Below, one piece after another: positions 38,540-53,100 of a stretch of 64,000 nt of DNA. Location of the stretch: NCBI RefSeq assembly GCF_018320785.1, contig NC_054881.1:29032947-29096946 (forward strand). The letters are read 5' to 3'. Position numbers and translations under genes: made by a program. Source of the DNA: Cheilinus undulatus (taxonomy: Eukaryota > Chordata > Actinopteri > Labriformes > Labridae). Position 1 is the stretch's first letter, and each line of letters opens with the position of its first letter. The notes beneath the pieces are model-generated. The model ran no database searches. It worked only from the letters and a program-made list of their open reading frames with translations, and was not told where the DNA came from.

Positions 38540-39245
38540 TATTATTACCTCTGCCAAGGAGGTTATGTTATCGGCAGGGTTTGTTAGTTAGTTTGTATGT
38601 TAGCAACATAACTCAAAAAGTCATGGATGGATTTTGATGAAATTTTTAGGAAATGTCAGAAATGGCATAAGGAAGAACTGATTAGATTTTGGGACTGATC
38701 CTGATCACCATCTGGATCCAGGAATTTTTTAAAGGATTCTTAACTATTGGGAGATAGGGCTAATGGCAGAGGTCTGTGCTGTTACCACTTTACACCAGGA
38801 GATGGCGGACATGAGTAACTTCAATCCCATCAGCATTTTTGGGTGTGTTTCTATTCAAAGTTTTGGAGTTTATAGAGTTTGAAAGACGCACGCCCGGTCG
38901 AGGAGGCAAGTTGGAGCATAACAGAGAGAAAGACAGCGAATTGTAGCAAGAATACTCACAATGCTGAGAGGAATAGAGGAAAATTCACCCTCTGCCATGA
39001 CTTTCAGTCGTCCAGTGAGACCATGGCTGAGACTGTCAGTGCATCTGTTGGCACCGGCAGGCAATGCTTCTACCATGAAAGTCCACGCATAGTGAAATCA
39101 CTGCTTTACTTCACCATATTTCCACCCCACAGGGGAAAGAGTAAATGGTGAATTCTGCGGTTGGGGACACATGGGGAAGAATCCAGGGATTTTGTAAAGG
39201 ATTCTTCACAATTGGGAGGTAGGGCTAATGGCAGAGGTCTGCACT
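38540..39245 (+). repeat. dispersed repeat, plus orientation
   Basis: Begins near CCTCTGCCAAGGAGGTTATG and includes GGAGATAGGGCTAATGGCAG (38750), a motif that recurs at about 39220. An inverted copy lies at 59640-60215. The class is unknown; it resembles a frequent fish interspersed repeat. Confidence 0.7.
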
Positions 39246-42200
39246 CTCTGAGTGCTTTTTTAGTTAGTCAATTTTGCTAGAAAGAAATGAATTCACAGCA
39301 AGGTGTAGTGTTTTGCCGTAATTCACAGTAAGAATATGCAAATATATCTCATAAGAAAAAGTGTAAAAAATCATAAACTGCTAATCTTTTAACAGCATAT
39401 TCCTGTTAAGGTTTAAAATAGCAGCCTTTTGCTGTATTCATAAAAACAGCAGCAAACTGTACATTTCAGCAGCAGCAATATACCGTTAATTTTACAGTAA
39501 CTTCCTGGCAACCCTACTGCCAGTTGTTTACCGTTTTTTTACAGGGGGAATTTCTAAGTGTGTAGCACCATGTGACTTTTTCCCTCTGAGATCTAATCTG
39601 TGCCCAAAGGACTCCGTTTTGAGTTTCTGTCAGAAGTTAAGAAAAGAACGACAGTGGTTCTGAGACAACTGTCTGAAGAAGACCTACTGCACTGCTTGAT
39701 CAGTGGAAGACCTGAATGCAGCGGTGTGTTGATGCAGAAGGGGAGGAGATTTAGGATAGAGTCATTAAAAAATGTTTATGCTCAATGAAATTGTATTACA
39801 GCATTAGTCTTGTTTTAGTAGCCATACCTCATACAGTTAGTAAAGCAAGGAGACATTTATTTGTAGTCAGACCTCACTGTGATAGAAGTGGAGAGGAGAA
39901 AGTGTACAGTAGTTGGACTGAGAGGGAACCAGCATATTTATGGTGCTTCATGTTTGTGTTCAAATTGATAAAGTTAATATAAAAGAGTAAAGAGGTTTGC
40001 AGCTAATAGAGAGACATTTGTAAAAAATATTAAAAGGAGAGATGCAGATAACTGAAAGATAAAAATGAAAGGTGATATTTGTAGGCCAAGAAAAGGCCCA
40101 AGAAACTAAAAAGGTGTGAGAGTAGTTAATGTGTCATTTGAATTAAAATAATTTACCAAATCATGCTACATAAGGTCAATATATTTCTTACAGTCACCTC
40201 AAATACTGAAACAAAAGTGTGTATTCTATCCTCTGTTTTTTAGTATTTTGATTTAAAGTTTGTTGCATTTGATTTGTTTGAACAGTTTCAACATTCAGGG
40301 TTTATTTCTGTGAATTTCAGATTAAAATCATATTCAATATAAGATTCTAGCTAGAAACCAGAGAGAATCTTTATGTGAAAAAACATAAGGCATCTTAATT
40401 CCTTATCTGTGCTGCAAAGCTGTAAAAGGATCCTGCCGTTCCCTTCTCAACCTTTTGTACTAACACTATAAATTGAGATAGCGATATGACCATGAGTATA
40501 TAATTTGATTGAGATCACACTCAGGGCAAGGCTAACTCTGGAAACACAGAAAAAAGGAAATTATTTCTTCATACTTATGGTTTTATTTTCATATAGATGC
40601 ATCTAATATTTACCTCATCTGAATAAATTCAATGCCAACAGAAAGCTTGCTCCATATCAGAAAGAAAACATTATCTGATGGTTTGACTGGCTGTTATTGT
40701 GGCATTGCACTCATTCAGACTTCCATAAAATCCTGACAATCCAGAGTGTCTGAAACTTCTATAAACCTACCCCCCACCCAAAAGAATGAAAAGAAAATTA
40801 AAGTCATTAACATACCTCAAACAATAATGGGACTTTTGGTGCCTTACAGTCCCGCTCACACTTGACACTGGACCACAGGACAAAAATACCTTTATTCCTT
40901 CATTTGTTTCTGCCTTTGATGAAGTAAACCAAGTCCCTCCAGAAGAAGGTCACGCAGGATAGACGACAGGTGAAGTGGCGTTGTGGTGAGAGACGCACCT
41001 ACAGTGAAGGTTTCATTCAGGAAGAGCTGGGCTCCCTTTGTGCCTAACACTCCAGGAACTGAGCAAACAGTGCAGCGGTCTTTTGACCTAGATTTAAGGA
41101 CAAGCAGAGTGGAGGAGCAATAAAACGATGGCATGGGTTAATGGCTTCACACAATCAGAGGCAAGATGTTGATTATAACCCAAGCAGTCATATAGTTCAT
41201 AACCCTGTGATAGGGGTTAAGAGGATATCTTTTCAACATTGTCAGTATCAGTTTTGATCCAACTATCATTAAACCTCTATTATGAATCAGAAAACAAACT
41301 CACGTTGTATTCTGAAGGAAATGTATTAATGAATATTTTAATTAATGACTGATGCTCACATCCAGGAGTTTCTGAAATTAAATTTAATACCTGGACTCAA
41401 ACACAAAGGACCACTGTGTCATCCAGGGGACCTCAATATGAACCACTTGCTAATTTGTGTGTGAAAGCACACACGTATGTGAGCTAGGTATTTGCCTGTA
41501 TCCATAGATACAGTACACACACTGATTTAAAGATAAACACTACATAAAGTGGATAGAAAGACCTTCAGTTGTTCTGAGGAAGGTGAAACTGAATTCAAGA
41601 TAACGCAAGTGTGTTTTATGCTTCAATTTCCACTCCTTCGAAACAGGTACAGAGGTACTTTGCAATCTAAACAGAGATGTACTGCAATAAATGTTATGGC
41701 AGTGATATCATTGTTCCCAGACTGATAAACAAGTCATAGATGTGAAATTTCATGTCAGATTTTATGATTTAATTTTTGAAGGTTATTAATTCCATTTAAG
41801 TTCATCTTCAGTGCATAATGTAATACTGAAAAATACAGGATAAAAAGTGCTTTCAGAATTTTACTGTGATGAATGAATGGTTTATTTTTCATTTAAAAAA
41901 GTTGCTTGGTAGAAAAGCTTCATTAACTTTCATTTTTAACACTTTATATGTTGAACACATTTACTATGAACATACTCTGTGTATATGCAGTACATAATCA
42001 CTGATGATATCTTTCAAGTTCATACCTGAAAATGAGTGTTAAAAAAAATTCTTGATGCTGTTTTAGATCATTAAAGAACCAAATATCTATAAATTGCAAA
42101 GCTCACTACTATAATTGTGCCTCTGTGTGTCTTGATTTGCACGCCACACCATCACTCCAGTTGTTCCTGATACTCAGAAAGACTTCTTGGGTGTACTGTT

Positions 42201-42589
42201 CTGAAAAAATGAAAAACGTCATTAACATGTACAGGTTTTTGCTTTTGGTTTGTTGCATTTCATTTTCCTCTGAGGTCTGATGTCAGAGCAAAGAATGATG
42301 TCACACCTGTTGAATGCATTCCATTTGCTAGGAGCTCGCAAGAGTAAGTGACAGAGCTGGGAAACAACTAGACAAAGTAACAAACATACCAGCAAAGAAA
42401 AATATTTGGATGAGATGATACACCTGCTCCATGATTCCAGACGAAAGTAAGCTCTTTTTAAAGAACTTGTCAGTGCTCATATTAAACAAAATATTACAGG
42501 ACATGTGTCTCACATTGCTGTAAGGATAATTCACTGAGAAATCACGGTTTAATTGTTTTGCCAGCTGTAGTTGTCAGTGCTTCATAAAC

Positions 42590-43125
42590 CAAAGACTGTA
42601 AAAAGAATTGAACAAAGCCTGTGTGATGTCAGCAGTTTGATTACAGTATAGCTTTTGAAGCCAATCCGTGGCAGCTTCCATAGTGAAGTCGCTGTCTCAA
42701 CCAAACCTTGGATCAACCTATTGGCATACAAGAGCCCGCCCACTGAGCTCCACTTCCTGTCAGCTAAAGTTAGCCTTCTGGTGGCAGTGTCTGCGTATCA
42801 AGCTATCTGTCAATCAATTAGACGTGCTAGTCGTTGCTCAGTGAGGTTTTTCCTAGGTATAACTGAAACAATTGTGGTACCAAAAAATTACCTCCCGTAC
42901 AGTGTGAGGACATGCAGACATTAGCTAATGACACTTTTTTTTTTTTTTGAACCAGGCTGTGACCAGTTCATTTCCAGTGTAAAAACAGCTTTCTAACATG
43001 TGTTGCGCATGCAACTTCTGGTGTTTCTGCAACCTCAAGTGGACACTCACCTTATTGCAATTTTTTGCACTTCTGCATTGGCTTCATTTTTCAGGACCGG
43101 AGGTTGCCGCTTGTCATAAACATGC
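42590..43125. repeat. common fish interspersed repeat
   Basis: The body contains TGGCAGCTTCCATAGTGAAG and CACTTCTGCATTGGCTTCAT, and the end reads GGAGGTTGCCGCTTG. I recognise these as a frequent fish repeat but cannot name its class. Confidence 0.5.
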
Positions 43126-43439
43126 TTGAATATGCTTGAGTATGGATATACATGGTCTCCATGTAGCCAGCATCACATGGCAGGTGGGCCGTGTGATGCT
43201 TTCTTAAAGCTCAACAAAAAAGTTAGTGTGCTAAAACTTTGTACATAAGTCAAAAGTAGGGTGGCCATGCGTCTGGTTTTTGGCCAGACAGTCCAGAATT
43301 TGAATGCCTTATCCAGCACAGCCTCAAACCAGACTCTTATTTGTCCTCCTTTTGGAGTTGCACCTGAATGTAACGCAGCATACTGTCCATTGCGTTCTTT
43401 CTCTGCACATCAGTCTGGTGTTTGTATGTTAAATGTGAT

Positions 43440-45080
43440 CTGTATGGTAAATATGATATGAAGTAGAGAATGGAGTGCCACAAGGGAGTGTAATTAATCC
43501 AATCTTATTTTCCATTATGATAAATGACATTTACACATCAGCTGATGGAGATATCGGCAGATCATATTTGCTGATATGGAAGCGTGGGAGAAATGTAAAA
43601 CATGTTATGAAGAATGTCCAAAAAGCTATTGATGTAGTAGCATCATGGTCCACGAAATGGGGATTTAGATTCTCTGTGGGAAAAATGAAAACAATATTTT
43701 TCACACGAAGAAAATACAAGAGGAAATGAGGTTTAAACTCTATGGTGAAATACTAGAAAGAGTGAATGAAATACAAGTTTTAGGAATGTGGTTTGATTCA
43801 AAACTCACCTGGCAGGTGCAGATAGGTAGGATAGTAGATAAATGTAAAAAAGTACTAAATATAATGAGATGCATTGGAGGAAAAGATTGGGGAGCAGACT
43901 GTAAGGTAATGAAAACACGGTATGTTGGACTGATAAAATGTATTATTGATTATGGATGCGCAGCATATGCGTCAGCATCAAAGACACTTTGAATGAATTA
44001 GACATAATCTAAAGCACAGCTTTAAGGATTTGTTGTGGAGCAATGAAAACAACATTCATCCCTGCATTACAAGTGGAAATGGGAGAGCTGCCACTAGATT
44101 TGAGAAGACTGCAAATAGCTCTGACATACTGGATGAATTTACAAGGACATAGATTAAGTCACCAACAAGATGGGCATTAGAGCCATCTTGGGAATAAGGA
44201 CGAAGTAAACATAAAAGCCTTGGGTGGAACCTAGAGGAAAAGGCAGAAAAGATTGGTATTACCAAAAAAAGCTTTTGTTCAGTTCTTGTGATTTCACCAG
44301 TTCCACCATGGTTATTTCCTAGTGTTGATATTGATATTTCCTTAAAAGAGAAGCTTAGAAAACAGAATGAGGCAAAAAACTGGTTAATAGCGACATCGCT
44401 AATAATAAATATTATGGTTACACACAAACATTTACAGATGGATCAAAGAATCCAGAGACAGGTCTGTCAGCAGCATATGTCGTACCCGAAGAAGGAATTA
44501 AGAAGGAGCAAGGGTAACTGATCACCTATCTGTTTTTTTTCAGCAGAACTTATAGCAATGATCATGGAACTACAGCGGGTAGAGGATATCCAACCACTCA
44601 GAGTATTAATAGTTACAGATTCTCTATCAGGTCTAGAAAGTTTACAGTCATTTACCTCAAGTGGAAGACGAGATCTGAAATGTGAAATATTAATGAAATT
44701 GTATAAAATTTTAAATATGAGAGTATGTATTAAATTTGTTTGGGTGCCCTCGCATGTTGGGGTACATGGAAATGAACTTGCCGACAAATATGCAAAGAAA
44801 GCAGTTCGGTCAGAAAATGTATTTAATCACAACAAATCTTGGTAAAACAGAAGCAAAAACAATCATAAAAAAGAAAATTAGGAATATTTGGCTGGAAAAA
44901 TTGAATAATGAAATCAAAGGAAGAGATTTGTTTTTATTAACCCTCTAGTTGGAAAAATTAGATGTGGGGGAAGAAATAGGAGAAAGAGACAATAGTGACG
45001 AGACTGAGATTTGGACCTACAGGGGACTACAGGCACGCTGGATGGAGAGACAAGAGGAACACGGAGACTGGAGGCACTGA
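43440..45080 (+). mobile_element. decayed LINE with RNase H domain
   Basis: A 5'-truncated non-LTR retrotransposon. The reverse-transcriptase part reads PQGSVINPILFSIMINDIY (43478) and WSTKWGFRFSVGKMKTIFF (about 43650); the connecting part reads QVLGMWFDSKLTWQV (about 43770). An RNase H domain follows: TDGSK near 44440, an AELIAM Glu near 44545, DSLSGLES near 44620, and WVPSHVGVHGNELADK near 44740. LINEs with RNase H of this order belong to the I-like group, to which I assign it tentatively. Stops and frame changes show it is dead, and the YxDD site is not intact. Confidence 0.8.
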
Positions 45081-45209
45081 GCACATTTTTTATAGTAAAA
45101 ATAACTCCTAAACATTACTCTGCAAGCAAAGTAATTTGTACTTCAAATAGGATGGGACCAATTGTTATATTTTTCTGAGAAATATGTAGTCAAGTTGAGT
45201 AATACTTAA

Positions 45210-45480
45210 TTCAGTTAAATTCCGCTGTGTTTTCTCCAAGCTCCTCTTGACAGTCCGTTCTCTCTCAGCCACCCTCAGCACATGGAGCTTAGGCCGCCTA
45301 GATGTGTAGTTTCCTGTACAGCAGCAGCTGACAGCTTCAGGGTTCAGACCTTTAGGCAGATCAAACTCCTCTCCGAACTCCAGGAGTGTGTAAAGAGCAA
45401 CCTTTTCCCATCCTCCTGATTCTTCTTCATCTTTCTGCTGACTCTCAATTCCTGACTCTGTCCTGCTTGCCTTCCTTCCC
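45210..45480 (-). pseudogene. hsp30 remnant
   Basis: A minus-strand fragment containing LLEFGEEFDLPKGLNPEAVS and then ERERTVKRSLEKTQRN matches the C-terminal half of the alpha-crystallin domain and tail of hsp30 at 1035-1682. The N-terminal half is absent and the domain core is altered by indels. It is more diverged than the 3230-3861 copy, and lies at the left edge of duplication unit B. Confidence 0.8.
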
Positions 45481-47138
45481 TTATGAATAAACATGCTACC
45501 TGATTTGCCTAAAATGCACTTTGCCATCGCAATGCGCACACTTCAGTGACATCCAAAATAAAATCTTCACTAGAGACAGGCAAACCCAGCTTTTCTGGAA
45601 CCATCAAATGAAGGGAAAGCCTTTAACTAATGATGTCATCTGTAGCCGTCCCTGCAGACACTGCAGTTATGAGATGAGTACTGTATGCATGTGTGAGTGT
45701 AACAGTGCAGTTCCCTGCACATGAAATGTGGGTGAGAGGAGAGCTTGAGAGGAGAGAAGGACAGGCAGAATGAGATTAAAACTGGAAACAAATCTAATAT
45801 GGAAGAGCTGTGAGTTTCTGCTTTCAGCACGTCATGATCTACAATATTTGCATAAACATATATTGTGGTGCCTCTGTGTACCTTAATACAATGTATACAC
45901 AAGCAGATCTGATCTGTATATCAATTTAACTGACTTGTTTAACAAGAAGCACACTATGTCAAAAATACAATTTAGGCATATTTAAAAAGCAGCTTGCAGC
46001 TGTAAAAAAAAGGCTAGCCAGTGCACCTGATTTTTTTGCCTCTTTCTCATGATTGTTTATGTACTTACAGTATGTCTATTTCCATTTCATTGCCTCATGA
46101 TATTATCTTAAGTTTTGTTGACCTGTTGCATACATAGAAGCTACTTTAATTGTGGAACTTGAAGTTTTAATGGTCCCCATTTATTATAACCTTATTTTGA
46201 GATTTTTTTTTTATTAGACTTTGTGCTCTATTTGCCCATGTCTTTATTTTTTATTTTTCTCAATTGCATTATGATGAAAGAGGCAGTCACCCAAGATAAC
46301 CAAGAATATCAGTTTTATTCACGGATTCTTTCCTGCGAACACCTGATGGATTTTAATGATCAAAAAACAAAATTCTCACTTCATCATAAAATGAAATCCA
46401 CCTTGACAAGAAAAATAAAAAAAACAACAAATAAACATGATTACAACTTAGGAATCTGATAACGTGCTGTCTTATGGTCAATGCAAAGTTTACTGTTTGA
46501 CAACTCAAATCAAAGAGCTGTACTAAACAAAGACAACAATGACCCCTGGCTGTTCAGTGAACACATTGTGACTAACTGGATACTCGCCTACCTTTTTCAG
46601 TGACGATTCAATCACAGAGCAGAACAAAAATAAAATAACATTTAAAACCCTTCATGCTGAGAGTAATGTAAACAAAACTGCTTAGATTTCAAGTGAAACC
46701 AAAGCATCTCTTTCCCCTTCTTAGAACGACACCCTGAGCATCATTCAACAGAGTAAATATTTTACAACAAAGTGAGATAAGAAATTGTGCCCATGAAAAA
46801 GTAAAAATCACTTTCAGTTACAAATGCATGAAGTAATCAAATTATTCCTAAGTGTGACTGTTTATGCTATATAGTTTTTTTTTTGTCAAATCTTGATCAA
46901 GTGCATGTGTTTTTGCTGGCAGAGTCCAGACTGTTTTCAAAGATCCCCATAGTAAGCTGAAATAACTTAAATTATAAACCTAGAGAACGTTGGGATTTGG
47001 GATTTTTTGGGACACTGTAGAATACAAAAATTAAAAATAAAAGTTTCAATATGGAACAATGAACTTTATACTTTGTATTACCCTATTAAAAGGAGTCCAT
47101 TAAACCTTGTTTTGCTGCTCCCATTCTTGAGTCTAAGT

Positions 47139-50100
47139 TTAGTCACTGCGTACCTCCTGTGACGGATTCTGTGGTTCCTCCCCCTCCTCCTTGATGGTGC
47201 GGTAATGTTGGGGCTGGTTCTCAGCCAAAGGAGAGTCTGTTTGGGTGAAAAGGGCTCGTCGACTCTTTGGTAGTTTTACCAGAAACTTGTGGGATGTCAC
47301 CAGATCACCATATCCCTGGGTGTGTGAGAAGGCATAGCCGGATCGACGGGTGCTGATACGTCTGACAACGTGGCGAGGTGCAGAAGCTGGTAGTGCCTCC
47401 TTCCGCATTTTATGTCTCACCTAAAAGAGAGAGAGAGAAAAAATATTACCATAGTCATGACTGTATTTGTGTAATTGCTCATTTATGAAGCTCTATTGTA
47501 TAATTTCACATAAATTTTTTTAAAGAACGTTTTTTAGGATATTTAATACACAAATCTCTACTGCAAACTATAAATGTCAATGACTGACTTATATAATTGA
47601 CGTTTGCCTTAAAATAACAGATGGATAGAAACTGATCCAAATCCAGTCATTTGTTATTGAATAAACTTTGTTGCTTGCCAATTTGTTTTACAAGGCATTC
47701 AACTTACTGTGAAACAATAGTTGCCACTTTTGTAGATGTTGAAATTGAAATTTCACCTGGCTTTCCTTAGGAGCTCTTTTTTTTTTCAAACTGTTTTTTT
47801 TTTTCCTGTGTTTGTAATTGGTTTTTGTTCTGATATGCATTGTCAGCTGTGATGCATTTTATACAGAGATGTTTGCCTAAATGATGTCCATTCAATTTAA
47901 TTTACCACAGGTGGACTCAATCAACAATCAAAGTATGGAAACATTTCAGCAAAGATCAAGAGAAATGTGAGGCACCTCAGTGAAATTTCAAGAGTTTTTG
48001 CAAAGAGTCCAAATACTTATGTCTAAGTATTTCAGTTTTTCATTTTTACAAAACTTGCAAAAATTACTGAAATTCTGTTTTTTTTTCCCCTGTCATGATG
48101 TGGTACTGTGTGTAGAATAATGAGAAAAAAAATTTTTTTTTTGTGTGATTGTTTGTTTTCAGTGACGGGTCTGAATACTTTCTGAATGGACTGTATACTA
48201 AATCTATATAATACGTTTCCAATGAAAACTAGAAGTTGATTTTGGAGATTAGAATAAGTTGACTTCTTCAGAAACCAAAGTATTTGCAGAAAAAATTGCT
48301 GATAATTCAACTTTCAAACCATCATATTTGACCTACATTTTTGTTACCTTTTTTATTTTGAGAAGCTACTAATATTGCTAACATTTTGGAAGGCCAGCCT
48401 GAAGGTTAATCTTAGAATTTATTTCCATGCTTCATAATTCACACAACATGGTATATTAAAAAAAATTTGGAGGAAACATTACAGATGATCTCTTCTACAT
48501 ATAACCCCACCTTGTCATTGATTGTTGGTCGGAGCTGAATGAGAATAAAGCGGAAAGCAACCACAGGCAGAATACAGAGAAGAGAGGTCATAAATATGGT
48601 CAGCCACACATTGGGCTGGTTCAGAGAGTTCCTTGCTGTACCTGCAGTTCAAGACCAGTAGTCAGTATCACATATTAATGGGAGTCATATTACACAACTT
48701 CAGAGTATTCCATAAGGGTTTAAGTGACTCTACACAGGTAAAACTACTTACCAATAAAGGGAAAAATGGAGGTAAAGATGAGAAACATGCCATTGCTGTA
48801 CATGGTGAATGTGATAGCAAAATAAGCAGCCAGACTTCCCCATACAAAGAACTGGTTCACTGCTGTCCAGTAATGAGTGTCCAAACAGAGCTGAAAACAT
48901 CATTTAGAGAAAAAAAAAGGAATCTGGTAAAAAATATTTATTCACAGTGGGTATTCTAAGACAGTTTGTAGTAGACTTTTATTCATTTTAGTGCTGTATA
49001 AGAATGTCTATCTTTGGCTGACCCAGTATAAATAGTCATGGCACTGTATCAGTTGATACTGAAATTATATTTTATATTGTTTTTTTCAGTACTCACCTGT
49101 ACATTTACTACAACCAGCAGACAGGTCTGTGCCAATAAAGCAAAGGATTGGTAGTCAGCAATGTCCTTGCCATCGTCTCGAACTGTGTCATACATGGCGG
49201 CCCAGGGTATGAAGAAGAGGATGAGAGAGCTGTAGCAGCTGTGCATCATACAGCGCACAAAGATTTTCTTACTGAAGTACTGGTTTAACTGGCCTGGAGT
49301 GTAGAGCTGAGGATACTGGAAGCTCCAGCGGTCATTTACATCCTAAAGAAGCAGAGGATCATGTTGACAGATGAGTGGGCCTACAGGTATAGATACCACA
49401 GAAGAAACTGATGATAAATTTATTCACAGTTGAAAAATGATAAACTGGAGTTTCTGAGCCATTTTTCTCAACTGTCACACCACAAATACAATTTGTCAAA
49501 CCATACTTCATACCTGATCAAAGAGACTCATGCCAAGGACTGGAAGAGCTGTGTACACCAGGTTGTAGCAGGTGATGAACCACTCGTCATACACAGTCTA
49601 TAACCAAGAGAAGAAAAACACGTAACATACCTAATGCTTTCTTGAAAAACAGAGCAGTCCAGGAACCAGTTTTTATACTAGTCATTCTTCTTCTTCTCAT
49701 CATTACTGTTGTTTTGTGGATGTTGAAATGGTGATCTGTGACCCTCTAGTTTTGATTATTTAAAGAACTGTAAATGAAACAAGTATCAGCATATTTTAAA
49801 TGACTTTTTGATGAAAGGTGTGGTTTGAGTATTTTTTGGGATAGTAATTTTGTCATTGTCAGCATGTTTTGTAGACATGCAGATACTGTATACTACTGTA
49901 CTCTAGTAGGAATATGCTGATTTACAGCTTCATGAACTGTTGAAATCAAATCATCATCATCATAATCACTTGCCACAAAAGGATATCTCTACTTAAGAGG
50001 GGAAAAGTTTTCTCATTATTATTACGAGTTTGTATTGTATGTAGTGCAGTCAATGTTCCTCACCTGTGCAGAGAAGCCGCAGAAGAAGGCATACCAGAAA

Positions 50101-53100
50101 TGCACAAAGGTGAAGGTGAAGTTCTTGTAAAAGAAATAACGAAGAAACGTGCACATGCGCAGGTAGGACCAGCGACCGTGCACCAACAGGAGGCGCTGAA
50201 GATAACGGAACTGGGCAAAGGAGAAGTCACTGGAGAGAACGGCCTGCATGCCCTCCTGACCGCTGATGCCCACACCTATATGAGCAGCTGAAGGATTAAA
50301 GGAAAATATGATTTTTTCCTGCTGTCTGGTTTTGCTGCAAATACAACTCTTTGTTCTTCAATGATTTTGATACTGTGGGTTTACCCTTGATCATGCTGAC
50401 ATCATTAGCTCCATCCCCAATAGCCAGGGTGACAGCCTGCTTATATTTCTTGACCAGCTGAACCACCTGGGCCTTCTGCAAAGGGGTGACCCTGCAGCAA
50501 ATCACTGTCTGACACATACAAGCTGTCCTAAGCAGCTCCAGGCGCAAGCTCTTCTCCAAAGCAAAGGCCTGAAGATGAAAATAAAGAGGAAGTGTTTACA
50601 ATACAACACTAAGGTGATGTTTGAACTCTCTTTCACACTACCTGAGCCACTGACATTAAACCAGGAAAAAATAATTATTTTCTTCAATGGGCATAGTCAA
50701 AAGTATGGTTCATTATGGAGAGGAATGGTCCAGCTTATGGTACTTACATTAAAACAACTTTAAAGATCTACACCCAGCCAGTAAAATGCCAATGTGATTG
50801 GTTTGCATGTACAATATTATAGGATCACATTTAAAATGATATGTTCTTGGATATAGACAGACATCACTAAAATGTTAAGGACTCCAGTCTCCAGATTTTT
50901 GTGTATGTGGGTTATAGAGAAGAAAATATTTCTCAGTGATTCAGCAGCTCCTGGCATCAGTGCCTGAAAAAGCCTTACCAGACTGTGCCCATTTATAATA
51001 AGGGCGTATTCTCCATCCACTTTCTCATCGTGCACAGTCTCAGTCTTCTTAAGCCAGAACAGACCTGCACGAGACTTTATCACTGACGGCTCATTTGCAG
51101 ATTCACGACACATTGTTTTTCTTGCATTTCTAAAGAAAGAAAGAAAGAGGAGGACATGAGAAGCTTTTATGAGCTTTGTGTATTTTTTTTTTTTTTTATT
51201 GCATTATTGTTGTAAATGTTGTTAAATACATTTGGGCTGTTTGCATGGCCAGCTCAGTAGCTAATTCCATACAGACCTAAGTTAGCAACACTTCCAAAGA
51301 AGAGGTGTGAAAAGTAAATAACTTTATTTAACTTTACATGTATAATAAATATGCCATTATGTGCATAATCAAAATCAATTTATTCTAGATAGACCAGTGA
51401 GATACAAGAAAAAAATATGACTATATATGAAACTGTCTCAAATTTAGTTAACTATAATCTGAAATTTTTTTAGACTTGTTCCTCTACGTTTAGGTTGTAT
51501 TATGATTTAAACAGCTTAATGGGTTGCAGTTATTATTCTGTCTGCCTTACTGTAGCTCCTCTTTGACTCCTTCAGCTGTGTTTGCTGACACAATGAAAAT
51601 ACCCTTCATGTCCTCTCTTAGCATGTTGCAGGAGTAGCCAATATTCTCTGCTGTCTCTGTAGAAAACATTCATTTTCTTAAGTCATTTTGATGCAATGTC
51701 ATTGTTTAACAAAACATTCATTCTCTACCTCTGCACAGAGTATCTGTAAACTCTTGGAGAGCTGGAAACACAACTTTCTGACACACTAAAATTACTGTAA
51801 CAATAGTTTGAGAATGTACTATACATGGGAATACATCTGTGCTTCTTCATCCAATCTTACAATAAGGAATTTAAACTAAAATAAGTAAGTATCATGTGAT
51901 ACTAACCCTGTTTGTCTCCAGTCAACACCCAGATTTTTATGTCAGCTTTAGCAAGTTGCTCAATGGTCTGTGGCACGCCGTCCTGTAGCTTATCCTCAAC
52001 AGCTGTAGCCCCGAGAAGCTAAAATTCACAAAGCATAGATGAATGGTTCTAAGGGAAGCATTTATTCCACAAATGTGTCAAAGTATGAAGACAGTGGTCT
52101 AACCAGCAGATCTTTCTCTATCTCCTCATATAGCTCATCAAGTTTCTCCTCTCGGCCTTCCAAAGCAGTGCTGGCCTCATGGTGGCGCTTTTGCCACTCC
52201 TCCATAAAACTCTCATCCAAGTCTTTGTAGGCCAGAGCAAGTGTACGGAGGCCTTCCCCTGCATACCTCTGTTTCAGTACAGCAGAGTAAGGCATTAATT
52301 ACAAGAAATGACCAATTTCTGACTTAACTTTACTTCTTCTTAACCTACATATAATAATATTCCAACCTAGACTTACATTAAGGTGATCGTTGGTTACTTC
52401 CTTCAGTGTGTTACAGGAGGGGTGCAGCCTTTCAAAGATGATGGTGTCTGCTCCTTTGCAGAAAAGAGTCAACTTCCCCTCAGGGCTTCGCACTGGAGAT
52501 TATGATGGAGGTCATGAAGTGTAGCAAAGTCATGAAGTTTGACACATTTGTTACTTTTAACATTCAAATGTAGAAATTGTATGAATTTACATGAACATCT
52601 TGGAAAGTCTAACATAAATATGATCATTTTCTGAAATAAGGACAAAGGATTTCCTGCTCAGAGAAATAATAACAAGGATCAAAACGTAGTTGTTCTAAAT
52701 AAAGGGTCAAATCCAGCATCTTTAAAAAAAAAAAAATCACCAAGTATTAAGCCTTTTTAAAAGAAAAATTCAGACTCAAACATAATATTTTGAACAAGAG
52801 AGGAAAAAAAAGGTGTGGCCACTACCTATGACTGACATTCTCTTGCGGACGTTATTGAAGTCAAGAACAGCCAGAAGTTCGTAGATCACTTGTTTACCCA
52901 TCTCCCAGACTGTAATGGTCTCTGGTGTGCGCGAGCGGAACACAAAGCCAAAGTTTCTCGCTGCAGTCACCAGAGCGCCCTCATCAGGAGACTGAGCTTG
53001 ATAGTTGAGCTTTTCTGTGACAAAGAGATGGCAGGAATGGTAGGAATGACATGAACATTTACACATTAGGGTGCTTTTTAATGTGTTGTTGACAAGTCCC

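Larger units (their letters stand above)
37133..45164. other. spacer between the flippase copies
   Basis: About 8 kb upstream of copy A. It must hold copy A's promoter and any non-coding first exon, but I could not place these. Recognised contents are listed separately: a palindrome, a mariner-like fragment, dispersed repeats and a LINE. The stretch 39250-42590 shows only A/T-rich sequence with old repeat words such as ACCGTTTTTTTACAG near 39530. Confidence 0.45.

Noticed and set aside
48633-48959. 108-codon plus-strand frame
   Set aside because: It overlaps exon 25 of flippase copy B on the other strand and has no own features.
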